Shown piece by piece: positions 25,915 through 34,042 of a DNA stretch of 35,875 bases. The DNA is from Candidatus Omnitrophota bacterium. Lineage in GTDB: Bacteria; Omnitrophota; Gorgyraeia; Gygaellales; Profunditerraquicolaceae. The notes under the pieces were generated by a model that was not told the DNA's origin, searched no databases, and was given only the letters and a program-made list of their open reading frames with translations. The position numbers were made by a program, and so were the translations under genes. The number at the start of each line of letters is the position of its first letter. Position 1 is the first letter of the stretch. The stretch is taken from assembly GCA_018822885.1 (NCBI GenBank), contig JAHJJA010000160.1, positions 1 to 35,875 on the forward strand, written 5' to 3'.

Positions 25915-26866
25915 CTTTTAGATCCTCCGCAGAGTATAAGATCAATTTCGGCTTGCCGCGTAAAATAAGTTTTTTATCGGCAGCGGTATAGATGGCTTCT
26001 TCGCTGTAAGAGGCATTTTCTCCGCGCATGACCTTGACATTGCCGCGCGCGAGGATCTTATCGATCTTGCCTCCCATAAAAGCAGAAGGGGCAGCGCTAG
26101 CCTCTTGGACTTGCGCCTCCTCCTTCTTGGAAGAGAAAAAATATACATCCAGTCTATCGCTGTAAATGGCTAATTCTTGCCTAACTACTTTAACATTATT
26201 TTGAAAGTAAGCAACATTTTTTTCATAATCAACCTCAAGCGGCCCATCGCAGGTAATGGTGATCTTATCCTTTAATCCATCGGGCTTTGCCTTCTCCGCT
26301 TCAGTAGGATTAATATCAAGCTTGACATCCTTTTCTAAAGAGACTCTTTTTAAACCCGGCTCACCCTTGGCCCCCGTAGCGACCGTAACGACATTATCCC
26401 TCTCGATACTGACTAAATCAGGAGTGCTAAGGTTTGAGGCCTTCCTGTCCCAATCAAGGGAATTAGTAGTCAATTTTGTTCCGGAGCTGGTAGTGATGAC
26501 CACATTCTTCTCTAAGTGCAGCTTACCGTCTGTCTTATTGAAATCCCCCTTGTCAGCCTTTAATTTTACATTCTCATCCTTGCCGTAGAGATTTCCGGTC
26601 ACCTCATTAAGCTTGACCGTATCCGTCATAATATCGGCGGACTTGCCGGCGATATCCCAGGTCTTTTTGCCTTTTTCCCCGTATCCTGCGAGAGAAAAAT
26701 CATTGACTTGCCCCGCATCCGTGACATTCCCCATCTGAGGAGAAAGCTCTTCCTGTGGCTGCATATCTTGAGCAGATACAACAGAATAACCAAAAATCAA
26801 TGGCCAAATCCCGATCAACAGACAATATCTGATAGCTAATTTAGTAATTTTAAAATATTTAAACAT
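25895..26866 (-). CDS. lptA: LptC-LptA fusion, periplasmic LPS transport protein
   Basis: A 323-aa protein with an N-terminal hydrophobic anchor or signal (about 11-31, ending VVSAQ). Residues 55-175 resemble LptC (SLAGYGEKGKKTWDIAGKSADIM...GNLYGKDENVKLKADKGDFNKTDGKLHLEKNV). Residues 195-315 resemble LptA/OstA (ITITCDGPLEVDYEKNVAYFQNNVKVVRQELAIYSDRLDVYF). Both are beta-jellyroll repeats that form the periplasmic bridge, so a covalent LptC-LptA bridge is the simplest reading. It overlaps kdsC by 8 nt and lptB by 20 nt. A shorter reading, a long LptA only, is possible because the folds are similar. Confidence 0.82.
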   Translation of the reverse strand: MFKYFKITKLAIRYCLLIGIWPLIFGYSVVSAQDMQPQEELSPQMGNVTDAGQVNDFSLAGYGEKGKKTWDIAGKSADIMTDTVKLNEVTGNLYGKDENVKLKADKGDFNKTDGKLHLEKNVVITTSSGTKLTTNSLDWDRKASNLSTPDLVSIERDNVVTVATGAKGEPGLKRVSLEKDVKLDINPTEAEKAKPDGLKDKITITCDGPLEVDYEKNVAYFQNNVKVVRQELAIYSDRLDVYFFSSKKEEAQVQEASAAPSAFMGGKIDKILARGNVKVMRGENASYSEEAIYTAADKKLILRGKPKLILYSAEDLKDASAGN

Positions 26867-27395
26867 CGTAAGCCTTAAGAACCTCTTCCCATTTCCCCTG
26901 GGCTTTGAGTATAATCTCGGCGATCTCCCGGACCGCCCCCCTTCCGCCCTCTCTTATGGTAATATATGCGGCCGCCTTTTTTATATCTTGAGCGGCATTA
27001 AAGACCGCAACCGGAAAACCCACCCTTTTTATCAAGCAAAGGTCCACCAGATCGTCTCCGACAAAACAAACCTCATCTAGCTCGACCTTATATTTCTTAA
27101 GGATCTTATCCAAAACCGCGGACTTAGGCGAGATATTTTCGAATACCTCCGCCACGTGCATATCGCGGGCGCGAGGGCGTATAGCGCGCGAGCCTTTTGC
27201 GGTGATCAAAACAGTTTTTATTCCTGCCTTGTGAAGAAGATAAACTCCCAATCCGTCGTGGACATCAAAAAGCTTCATGTCGTGCCCGCGCGAATCATAA
27301 ATGATCCGTCCGTCGGTCAAAACGCCGTCCACATCAAGAAGAAATAATTTGATCTTTTTGACTTTATCTTTCAGGTCCTGGTAAAAATCCTGCAT
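26859..27395 (-). CDS. kdsC: 3-deoxy-D-manno-octulosonate 8-phosphate phosphatase (KdsC)
   Basis: HAD-family phosphatase converting Kdo8P to Kdo. FLLDVDGVLTDGRI (17-30) holds the catalytic Asp pair, VLITAKGSRAIRPRA is motif II with Thr, and VCFVGDDLVDLCLIKRVG is motif III. The 178 aa fit the capless C0 tetrameric type. It lies between kdsD and the Lpt genes, as in E. coli. No Shine-Dalgarno is seen: CAAAAAAACTTAAAA precedes the ATG. Confidence 0.96.
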   Translation of the reverse strand: MQDFYQDLKDKVKKIKLFLLDVDGVLTDGRIIYDSRGHDMKLFDVHDGLGVYLLHKAGIKTVLITAKGSRAIRPRARDMHVAEVFENISPKSAVLDKILKKYKVELDEVCFVGDDLVDLCLIKRVGFPVAVFNAAQDIKKAAAYITIREGGRGAVREIAEIILKAQGKWEEVLKAYDV

Positions 27396-27420
27396 TTTTA
27401 AGTTTTTTTGTTTAGGGAGA

Positions 27421-28389
27421 TTAAACGAGGCCTGCTTTTAATAGGTCCTGCACATCCAACAACCCCACCGGGCGCATAAAATCATCTACAACGGGGACCT
27501 CATCTATCTTCTTTTCCCTCAAGATCCTTAGCGCCTCAACCGCAAGCATCCCCTTCTTTACTACGGCAGGATCTTTAGTCATCACTTCTTTAATTTTACG
27601 CTTGGGCAGGTTCCCATCCGAATCAAGATGGCGCCTAAGGTCTCCGTCAGTAAATATCCCGATTAGTTTTCCGTTTTTATCCACAACACTGGCCGAGCCT
27701 GCGCGCGACTGGGTGATCTTTAACAAGACATCGGAAACTCTTCTGTCCTCATTGACAATCGGGTTTGCCTGGCCGCGGCGCATAATATCATCCACTTTTA
27801 AAAGCAGCCTCCTGCCCAATGACCCGCCGGGATGATACAAGGCAAAATCCTTTTCTTGGAAATTCTTAAGCTCCAATAAACAAACGCTTATGGCATCGCT
27901 CATCGCCAATGCCGCTGTGGTTGAAGCTGTGGGAGCCAGGCCCAAAGGACAAGCCTCTTTTTTTACCGAAACGTCTAAGACCACATCGCTGTATTTTGCC
28001 AATACAGAACCGGGGTTCCCTGTAAGTGCAATTATCTTTGAGCCGATCTTTTTTAAGATCGGAAGGAGCTTTTTCATTTCTTCCGTTGAGCCGCTATTTG
28101 AAAGCACGATTACGACATCCTCCTGCGTCACTTTGCCTAAATCGCCGTGAATCGCCTCTGCGGTATGCAAAAATAAACTCGGGGTGCCCGTCGAAGCAAG
28201 TGTCGCTGAAAATTTCTGGGCGATTATCCCGGTCTTGCCCATACCGCTTACCACGACCCTACCCTTAGTCTTAGTTATTATATCCAGGGCTTTTTTAAAA
28301 TTTCCGGAGATACGGGGCCTTAACGCCTTTATCGCATCGGCTTCAATATCTAAGACCTGCCTTGCCCTCTTGATCACATTCATCTTCAC
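27421..28389 (-). CDS. kdsD: D-arabinose 5-phosphate isomerase (KdsD/KpsF/GutQ family)
   Basis: Interconverts ribulose 5-P and arabinose 5-P, the first step to Kdo. An N-terminal SIS domain (about 30-170: VVVSGMGKTGIIAQKFSATLASTGTPS, HAEAIHGDLG as HTAEAIHGDLG, VLSNSGSTEE) is followed by two CBS domains (about 205-322). The 322 aa match KdsD. It sits inside a full kdsB-kdsA-kdsD-kdsC set, which supports Kdo synthesis over sugar-alcohol use (GutQ). It lies 14 nt after kdsA. Confidence 0.96.
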   Translation of the reverse strand: MKMNVIKRARQVLDIEADAIKALRPRISGNFKKALDIITKTKGRVVVSGMGKTGIIAQKFSATLASTGTPSLFLHTAEAIHGDLGKVTQEDVVIVLSNSGSTEEMKKLLPILKKIGSKIIALTGNPGSVLAKYSDVVLDVSVKKEACPLGLAPTASTTAALAMSDAISVCLLELKNFQEKDFALYHPGGSLGRRLLLKVDDIMRRGQANPIVNEDRRVSDVLLKITQSRAGSASVVDKNGKLIGIFTDGDLRRHLDSDGNLPKRKIKEVMTKDPAVVKKGMLAVEALRILREKKIDEVPVVDDFMRPVGLLDVQDLLKAGLV

Positions 28390-28403
28390 TCTAACCCTTT
28401 ATT

Positions 28404-29216
28404 TTAAACCGCCTCTTCTATCTTTCTTATCTGCTTCAGTAGCTTTTCCAGGTCTTTCAAACTGATCATATTGGGCCCGTCGCAAAGTGCCTTATCCGGA
28501 TGAGGATGCACCTCTAAAAACAGCCCGTCGCAGCCAAAGGCCACTGCCGCGCGGGACAGGCCTTCGACGAACTGCCTCTGCCCACCGGATGACTTTCCCT
28601 GCCCACCGGGAAGTTGCACGCTGTGAGCAGCATCATAAATAACCGGATACCCAAAATCGCGCATTATCGCAAGACTCCTGAAATCAGTCACTAAATTATT
28701 GTAACCAAAACTCACTCCGCGCTCGGTAATCAAAATCTGTTTATTTCCCGTAGCTTCGATCTTCTTAACGATCGGAAGCATATCCCATGGAGCTAAGAAT
28801 TGGCCCTTTTTGATATTTACAGCTTTGCCAGTCTTTGCCGCGGCCAAAACAATGTCTGTCTGGCGGCACAAAAACGCGGGTATCTGGATGATATCAGCTA
28901 CCCTCGCAACATCATCGATCTCCTTTTGGCAGTGGATATCAGTGAGGACCGGTAACTTTAATCTATCCTTGACCTTTTTTAAGACTTCGAGGCCTTTTTT
29001 TACTCCGGGGCCGCGGAAAGACTCTATCGATAAACGATTTGCCTTATCAAAACTCGATTTAAAAATATAGGGAATACCGAACTTTGCCGCTATCTCCTTG
29101 ATCCTCTTGCCTGTTTCAAGGCAAAGCTGTTCTGATTCGATGACGCAAGGCCCGGCAATAAGCACCAGCTGATTCCTTCCTCCGATAACGATATCTTTAA
29201 TCTTGACTTGTTGCAT
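28404..29216 (-). CDS. kdsA: 3-deoxy-8-phosphooctulonate synthase, metal-dependent type
   Basis: Condenses PEP with arabinose 5-P to Kdo8P. The N-terminal block IAGPCVIESEQLC places Cys24 where metal-dependent (Aquifex-type) KdsA has its metal Cys and E. coli has Asn. Other marks are FKSSFDKANRLSIESFRGPG, LTDIH and IPAFLCRQTD. The 270 aa match the family. The ATG lies immediately after the kdsB... the kdsB stop codon follows directly in coordinates (29217), so the two genes abut with no gap, with kdsB first. Confusion with DAHP synthase is unlikely given the family blocks and Kdo neighbours. Confidence 0.96.
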   Translation of the reverse strand: MQQVKIKDIVIGGRNQLVLIAGPCVIESEQLCLETGKRIKEIAAKFGIPYIFKSSFDKANRLSIESFRGPGVKKGLEVLKKVKDRLKLPVLTDIHCQKEIDDVARVADIIQIPAFLCRQTDIVLAAAKTGKAVNIKKGQFLAPWDMLPIVKKIEATGNKQILITERGVSFGYNNLVTDFRSLAIMRDFGYPVIYDAAHSVQLPGGQGKSSGGQRQFVEGLSRAAVAFGCDGLFLEVHPHPDKALCDGPNMISLKDLEKLLKQIRKIEEAV

Positions 29217-29957
29217 TTAAACTATCCCCGTCTCTAAATAACTCTTGACCTTGTCCAGATCTTCAGGAGTATCCACCCCGATAGTGTCGTGTTTAGTCTC
29301 AATGACCTTGATACGAAAACCCTCTTCTAATACTCTTAACTGCTCAAGGCATTCGACCCGCTCCAAATAAGAAATAGGCTGGTTTTTATAAGTGAAAAGG
29401 AAATCCTTTGTGTATGCATATAAGCCTATATGCTTAAAATAAACAGGCAATTTTATCTGGGAGTTCACGGCGTGGTAAGGGATAGGTGAACGGGAGAAAT
29501 AAAGCGCAAAATTATGCTTATCGATCACGACCTTAACCACATTAGGGTCATTTACGACTTCAGGCTCTTCTATCGCCTTCATTATCGTGGCCATAGTGAC
29601 TTTCTTATCATCAATAACAGCCCTTGCCGCTGAATCTATCATCGAAGGATGGATCAGGGGTTCATCCGCCTGTATATTGACTATTACTTTTACATCCAGC
29701 TCGTTTATGACTTCGATGATCCTGTCCGTGCCGCAGGCGTGGCCCTTAGAAGTCATCACTACTTTTGCGCCGAAATGACGTGCTACGCTGGCTACCAGTT
29801 CGTTGTCGCAGGCAACGATCAGATCGTCAAGTGTCAACGCCTGCTTTGCGCGCTCCCAGACATGCTGGATCATAGGCTTTCCTAAAATGTCCGCGATGAC
29901 TTTCCCCTCAAAGCGGCTCGAAGAATACCTCGCAGGAATAATGCCAATTACGTCCAT
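29217..29957 (-). CDS. kdsB: 3-deoxy-manno-octulosonate cytidylyltransferase
   Basis: Activates Kdo to CMP-Kdo for lipid A glycosylation. VIGIIPARYSSSRFEGKVI is the nucleotide-binding start, GKPMIQHVWERA and VNIQADEPLIHP (metal Asp) follow, and IPYHAVNS plus HIGLYAYTKDFL complete the family pattern. The 246 aa are typical. GGGGGG precedes the ATG; it lies 15 nt after the heptose kinase gene and abuts kdsA. Confidence 0.97.
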   Translation of the reverse strand: MDVIGIIPARYSSSRFEGKVIADILGKPMIQHVWERAKQALTLDDLIVACDNELVASVARHFGAKVVMTSKGHACGTDRIIEVINELDVKVIVNIQADEPLIHPSMIDSAARAVIDDKKVTMATIMKAIEEPEVVNDPNVVKVVIDKHNFALYFSRSPIPYHAVNSQIKLPVYFKHIGLYAYTKDFLFTYKNQPISYLERVECLEQLRVLEEGFRIKVIETKHDTIGVDTPEDLDKVKSYLETGIV

Positions 29958-29972
29958 ATGCCCCCCTTGCCT

Positions 29973-30989
29973 CTATCTGTTTATTCTTTCGATCAATTCT
30001 TTTCTTGAAGTTGTCGCCGTGCCTACTTTGCCTACGACGATACCGGAAGCGTAATTCGCGATGTAAGCGGCATCAAGCTTATCGGCGCCGCAGGAAAGCG
30101 CAAGGCTAAACGTTCCGATAACTGTATCGCCTGCTCCGGATACGTCAAAGACTTCCTGCGCAACCGTCGGGATATGCGTGATGCGCCCCTGTTTCTCAAA
30201 CAAGCGCATCCCCTGTTCTCCCAAAGTGACCAGGATCGAATCAAGCTCCAGATATTCCAACACCTGACGCGCCGCGATATCGATATCCCTGTCCGAAAAA
30301 AGCCGGTCGTTATTCATCTTGAAACGATTAGTAGTATCAGTAAGTTTTAGATTGCGGACCGCGTTTTCTAATTCTTTGCGGTTAGGCGTGATCGAAGTGA
30401 CCCCCCGGTAAAGTTGAAAATGCTCTTCCTTAGGATCTACCGTCACTACCTTTTTTTGTGAATCCACAAGCGAAACGATCCCGTCTAGAAGATCTTTATT
30501 TATTACCCCCTTGCCGTAATCCTCGATAATTACAGCGTCAAAATTCTTGATATTCTTTTCGATAAAAGTAAAAATCTTTTTATTGATCGCGCGCGAAAGC
30601 GGCTCGGTATTCTCCCAGTCTACCCTTACGACTTGCTGATGCCCGGCGATAATACGCGTTTTTAAAGTAGTGTGCCTGCTGGATTCTATAAAAACTCCGT
30701 TTGAATCAATCTTTCTCTTTCTTAACTCGCTTAATAAGATTTCGGAATTCTTATCGCGCCCCACTACGCCGACGAGACAGACTTTTCCGTCGAGAGCGGT
30801 GATATTATTCGCGACATTAGCCGCGCCTCCCGGGACATTTGTACGGCGATTAGCCCAAACCACAGGCACAGGCGCTTCAGGAGAGATCCTATCTACCTTA
30901 CCCCAGATGTATTCATCAAGGATGAGGTCCCCGACTACTAAGACCCTGGCCTTATTGAACCTTTGAATTATTTTTTTCAATCTTTCCAT
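29973..30989 (-). CDS. rfaE1: D-glycero-beta-D-manno-heptose-7-phosphate kinase (RfaE domain I)
   Basis: PfkB-family kinase forming heptose 1,7-bisphosphate for the ADP-heptose pathway. VLVVGDLILDEYIWGKVDRISPEAPVPV and NVPGGAANVANNI are RfaE-specific N-terminal blocks, and DVSGAGDTVIG is the C-terminal PfkB signature with the catalytic Asp. The 338 aa contain only the kinase domain; the adenylyltransferase half of E. coli HldE is absent, so it must be encoded elsewhere with gmhA, gmhB and hldD. GAAGAGG precedes the ATG; it lies 2 nt after the unknown 310-aa gene. Confidence 0.93.
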   Translation of the reverse strand: MERLKKIIQRFNKARVLVVGDLILDEYIWGKVDRISPEAPVPVVWANRRTNVPGGAANVANNITALDGKVCLVGVVGRDKNSEILLSELRKRKIDSNGVFIESSRHTTLKTRIIAGHQQVVRVDWENTEPLSRAINKKIFTFIEKNIKNFDAVIIEDYGKGVINKDLLDGIVSLVDSQKKVVTVDPKEEHFQLYRGVTSITPNRKELENAVRNLKLTDTTNRFKMNNDRLFSDRDIDIAARQVLEYLELDSILVTLGEQGMRLFEKQGRITHIPTVAQEVFDVSGAGDTVIGTFSLALSCGADKLDAAYIANYASGIVVGKVGTATTSRKELIERINR

Positions 30990-30991
30990 GT

Positions 30992-31924
30992 CTATTTGGC
31001 CTCTTCAATGATCGCTTGCGCCAATAACGGCAGCATGATCTCATGATGGCCGATAATATAAAATCCCTGCCCGCCCCCCATGACAGGGCGTGACACAACA
31101 TTTGCTGCCGGCCGATAATGATAAATCATATCAAAATTTGCCGTGGTAAAATTCTTGACTGTTGAGCCAAGATTGCGGCTTAAGTTTAAGGCCTTTAAGA
31201 ATACCTCCGGCATAATCACCGTAGAGCCAAAATTTAAAACCGCTCCCCCGTTATTTAAACCCTTGATATTCTCAACCAGCGCATGAAAATCGCGAAGAGA
31301 GCCCTCGCCGGTACTAGCGGCGTCAAAAGAAGGATGCTGATGGATTATATCTGTGCCCAAAGCAACAAAGATCAAAACCGGGACTTTATGGATAAATGCA
31401 TTATAAAGAATACTCGATCTTTTATTGGGTAACTTTGCTTCGCTGATCTTCTTAGCTACAGATTGGCCAAGCCCCAAACCTTGGCATACCCCCTCTTTTA
31501 CCGCGTAGTTTAAGAAATCAGCAGTTTCTTTACCCATGCCAAACTGCCCAGAGACTAAACTCTTTGCGACATCTTCAGAGGTCTTGCCCTGAAAAGCGAT
31601 CTCAAAATCATGAATGATCCCTGCGCCATTCAGGCAAACGCAGGTAATTATTTTTCTTTTTATTAATTCGATGATCACCGGGCTAAGGCCGCATTTTATC
31701 ACGTGAGCTCCGGCCATAAAAATTACAGACTTCTTAGCCTTACGCGCCTTGACAACAGCTTCGACCACGCAACGCAGATCCCGGGCCTTTAAAATATCAG
31801 GCAAAGAGCCGTAAAAATCCTTAAAACTCTTATTGCGGAAAGGAACCTTGGCAAAATCGCCTGATTTTACCTTGCTAAACCTGGACTTAACCGAATATCT
31901 CTTTACCTTATTAATATTAATCAT
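30992..31924 (-). CDS. Conserved protein of unknown function in an LPS operon (deoxyhypusine-synthase-like blocks)
   Basis: I do not recognise a named function. It is 310 aa, soluble, without signal peptide. Blocks that look conserved are VIFMAGAHVIKCGLSPVIIELIKR (67-90), CLNGAGIIHDFEIAFQG (97-113), ALGTDIIHQHPSFDAA (188-203), NFGSTVIMPEVFLKALN, and RPVMGGGQGFYIIGHHE near the C-terminus. The order recalls the NAD-binding fold of deoxyhypusine synthase, though the catalytic lysine region is not evident. From memory a similar gene lies in heptose/LPS clusters of Geobacter. It is first in this operon, behind a strong promoter, and has no Shine-Dalgarno. A sugar-nucleotide or heptose step is inference only. 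Confidence 0.6.
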   Translation of the reverse strand: MININKVKRYSVKSRFSKVKSGDFAKVPFRNKSFKDFYGSLPDILKARDLRCVVEAVVKARKAKKSVIFMAGAHVIKCGLSPVIIELIKRKIITCVCLNGAGIIHDFEIAFQGKTSEDVAKSLVSGQFGMGKETADFLNYAVKEGVCQGLGLGQSVAKKISEAKLPNKRSSILYNAFIHKVPVLIFVALGTDIIHQHPSFDAASTGEGSLRDFHALVENIKGLNNGGAVLNFGSTVIMPEVFLKALNLSRNLGSTVKNFTTANFDMIYHYRPAANVVSRPVMGGGQGFYIIGHHEIMLPLLAQAIIEEAK

Positions 31925-31935
31925 GGGAAGTTTTT

Positions 31936-31963
31936 ATTTTAGCATAAATTCCCGACAAATCAA
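31936..31963 (-). promoter_or_regulatory. Extended -10 promoter for the Kdo/Lpt operon
   Basis: On the minus strand: TTGATT, 16-nt spacer, TAAAAT preceded by TGC (extended -10). Only 11 nt separate the -10 from the ATG of the 310-aa gene, so the transcript would have a leader of about 4-6 nt and no Shine-Dalgarno. It lies in the 60-nt gap after the GT9 fusion. Confidence 0.7.
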
Positions 31964-31972
31964 CTTATTTTA

Positions 31973-32003
31973 CCATTTACACACCTACGAGGTGTGTAAA
32001 TGG
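31973..32003 (-). terminator. Perfect hairpin over the GT9 fusion stop codon
   Basis: A 14-bp perfect stem (CCATTTACACACCT with AGGTGTGTAAATGG) and a 3-nt loop. The TAG stop lies at the loop edge, so one arm is coding. No clear T-run follows on the minus strand (TAAAATAAG), so it may be a 3'-end stabiliser or weak terminator. The next gene has its own promoter just beyond it. Confidence 0.5.
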
Positions 32004-34042
32004 TTGTTTGGGCTGGCCAGGATTGACCACGCTGCTTTTATGACGTCGTCTACAGTTATCGCTTTAAGACAGGCGAACTCTCTTTTGCAATTATGCGCGA
32101 GGCACTCAATACAGCCGACCTCTTCATGCAAGATCCGGTCATTTTTACCTATCGGACCCCAGCGCTTAGGGCTTAAGCCAGCCTGTGAACGGCCAAAAAT
32201 CGAGATGACCGGTGTGCCCACTGCTGAAGCTATATGGACAGGTCCGGAATCATTAGAGATAAACAAGGTGCATCTTTTCAATACGCTTGCCAACTCGCTG
32301 ACAGAAGTCCTTCCGGCAAGATTCACTACCGGGGCCTTCATATTACCGACTACCGACTGCGCAAGCGTCATGTCTTTTGGTCCGGCAACAACCAGCACCT
32401 TAAAACCATATTCCTTGGCCAAGCTGTCGGCGACTTCAGCAAAACGCTGGTTAGGCCAGATCTTTGAAGGGCAGCTCGCTCCCGGATGAATTGCTAATAA
32501 CCTATCCGAACCAGCTATCCCTTCTCTCACAAATAGATCATCTACTAACTTTTCAGATTCTTTCTTGATCGGCATAAACAAATCTAAATCACTTGGCTCT
32601 ATTCCCAAATATCTCACTAAATCCAGGCTATATTCTAACTCGTGTTTTTCTCCTAACTGCTTGCTATGTTGAAACTTTTTACTCAACAGAAATCCCATCT
32701 TTTTGCCATAACCGATCCTATGAGGGATCCCGGCAAAAAAAGTTATTAGATGGACACGGTTGATAGGATGCAAAACCAAAGCCAAATCAAACTTTTTCTT
32801 TTTTAAATTCAGGGTGAATTTTATTGACCTGACCCAACTTTTATGTTTCTCGTCTTTATCATAAATAATCACCTGGTCTAAATAAGGATTACCCTCGACA
32901 ATATCCAAAGCATATGGGCTCACCATCATAGCAATAAAAGCATTGGGACAGGCCTTGCGCATCGCCTTTATCACCGGGGTCGACAACAACACATCCCCTA
33001 TCCTGTCCGTTCTGACAATTAATATTCTTTTAAACTTATCCTCCATACTCCTGACCTTACAACTCAACACCCTTCTTACCGAACCCAAAACATCTTCTAC
33101 CTTCACCAGATGAATACACTCCAAAGTCCCGAGTCTGCACTGTGCCTTTTCGCAAGGCCGACAAAGAATCTCTTTTCTCACCGCAGCGCAATTTGCCGAC
33201 CAAGGGCCGTATTTTCCCTGGTCGGTAGGGCCAAAAATGGAAACAACCGGAATATTAAGATAGCTCCCCAAATGCAAAGTCGCGCTGTCATTAGTAACTA
33301 ATAACTTGGCAAACATCAATAAATAAGCCAATTGCGAAAGATTAGTTTTGCCGGTCAAATCCAAAACAGGATATTTACAATTTGCAGTAATATATTCAGA
33401 GGTCTTGATATCATCACGATCCCCGGCTAAGACTATCTTTGCCTTAAACTCTTTCACTAAGTGCGGGATCAACAGGCAGAATTTTTCTTTTGCCCATCTC
33501 TTAGTATGGCTTTTTGCTCCGGGCGCAATAACAATAAGGTTGTCTCCGGCCGCAATGCCATTCTTCAATAACAACCCTTTAATAAAAAGCTTATCCTGTG
33601 GACTAATAAATAACAAAGATTCCTTTGCCTCGAATGCCTTTTTGACATTTAGCTTTTTTAATAAAGAGCGGACTTTATAAAGATGGCGCTCCTGCATGTG
33701 GCGGATATGCCCTGGCACACCAGTAATAATTGGAAGTTTATAACGGGCAGGCAAAAATATACCAAAAAATGTATTGCGTAGATCTATCGCCATATCAAAA
33801 TTCATTGCCTTAAGCTTATTAAACAGCTCGATCTTATCTCTTAGCTTGGCGCGCTTGTCAAATACTATGACCTCCTTAATATGAGGATTGTTTCCAAACA
33901 ATTCACTCGGACGCCGGGCAGTCATCACCGAAATTTGCGCATTGGGAAAATATTCCCTTAGCTCATCTAATGCGGGTAGGGTCAAGACCACATCGCCAAT
34001 ATTACTAAGAGTAATAAACAGGATTTTCTTTACTTCTTTCAT
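31985..34042 (-). CDS. Tandem fusion of two GT9 heptosyltransferase-like enzymes
   Basis: A 685-aa protein made of two complete GT9 units. Unit 1 (1-about 328) begins ILFITLSNIGDVVLTLPAL and has NDSATLHLGSYLNIPVVSIFGPTD. Unit 2 (333-685) begins KRILIVRTDRIGDVLLSTPVI and has SNDSGPVHIASAVGTPVISIFG. Each ends in a Cys-rich tail (CRPCEKAQCRLGTLEC; CIECLAHNCKREFAC). They likely add ADP-heptose-derived residues to the LPS inner core at the cytoplasmic membrane face. An in-frame ATG (Met333, at 33046) with AAGG 8 nt upstream could also start unit 2 alone. It overlaps the next GT9 gene by 4 nt (ATGA). Single GT9 proteins are about 340-350 aa. Confidence 0.88.
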   Translation of the reverse strand: MKEVKKILFITLSNIGDVVLTLPALDELREYFPNAQISVMTARRPSELFGNNPHIKEVIVFDKRAKLRDKIELFNKLKAMNFDMAIDLRNTFFGIFLPARYKLPIITGVPGHIRHMQERHLYKVRSLLKKLNVKKAFEAKESLLFISPQDKLFIKGLLLKNGIAAGDNLIVIAPGAKSHTKRWAKEKFCLLIPHLVKEFKAKIVLAGDRDDIKTSEYITANCKYPVLDLTGKTNLSQLAYLLMFAKLLVTNDSATLHLGSYLNIPVVSIFGPTDQGKYGPWSANCAAVRKEILCRPCEKAQCRLGTLECIHLVKVEDVLGSVRRVLSCKVRSMEDKFKRILIVRTDRIGDVLLSTPVIKAMRKACPNAFIAMMVSPYALDIVEGNPYLDQVIIYDKDEKHKSWVRSIKFTLNLKKKKFDLALVLHPINRVHLITFFAGIPHRIGYGKKMGFLLSKKFQHSKQLGEKHELEYSLDLVRYLGIEPSDLDLFMPIKKESEKLVDDLFVREGIAGSDRLLAIHPGASCPSKIWPNQRFAEVADSLAKEYGFKVLVVAGPKDMTLAQSVVGNMKAPVVNLAGRTSVSELASVLKRCTLFISNDSGPVHIASAVGTPVISIFGRSQAGLSPKRWGPIGKNDRILHEEVGCIECLAHNCKREFACLKAITVDDVIKAAWSILASPNNHLHTS

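Noticed and set aside
31833-32489. 218-aa plus-strand ORF crossing an intergenic gap
   Set aside because: Antisense to two minus-strand genes and to a promoter; no recognisable motif.
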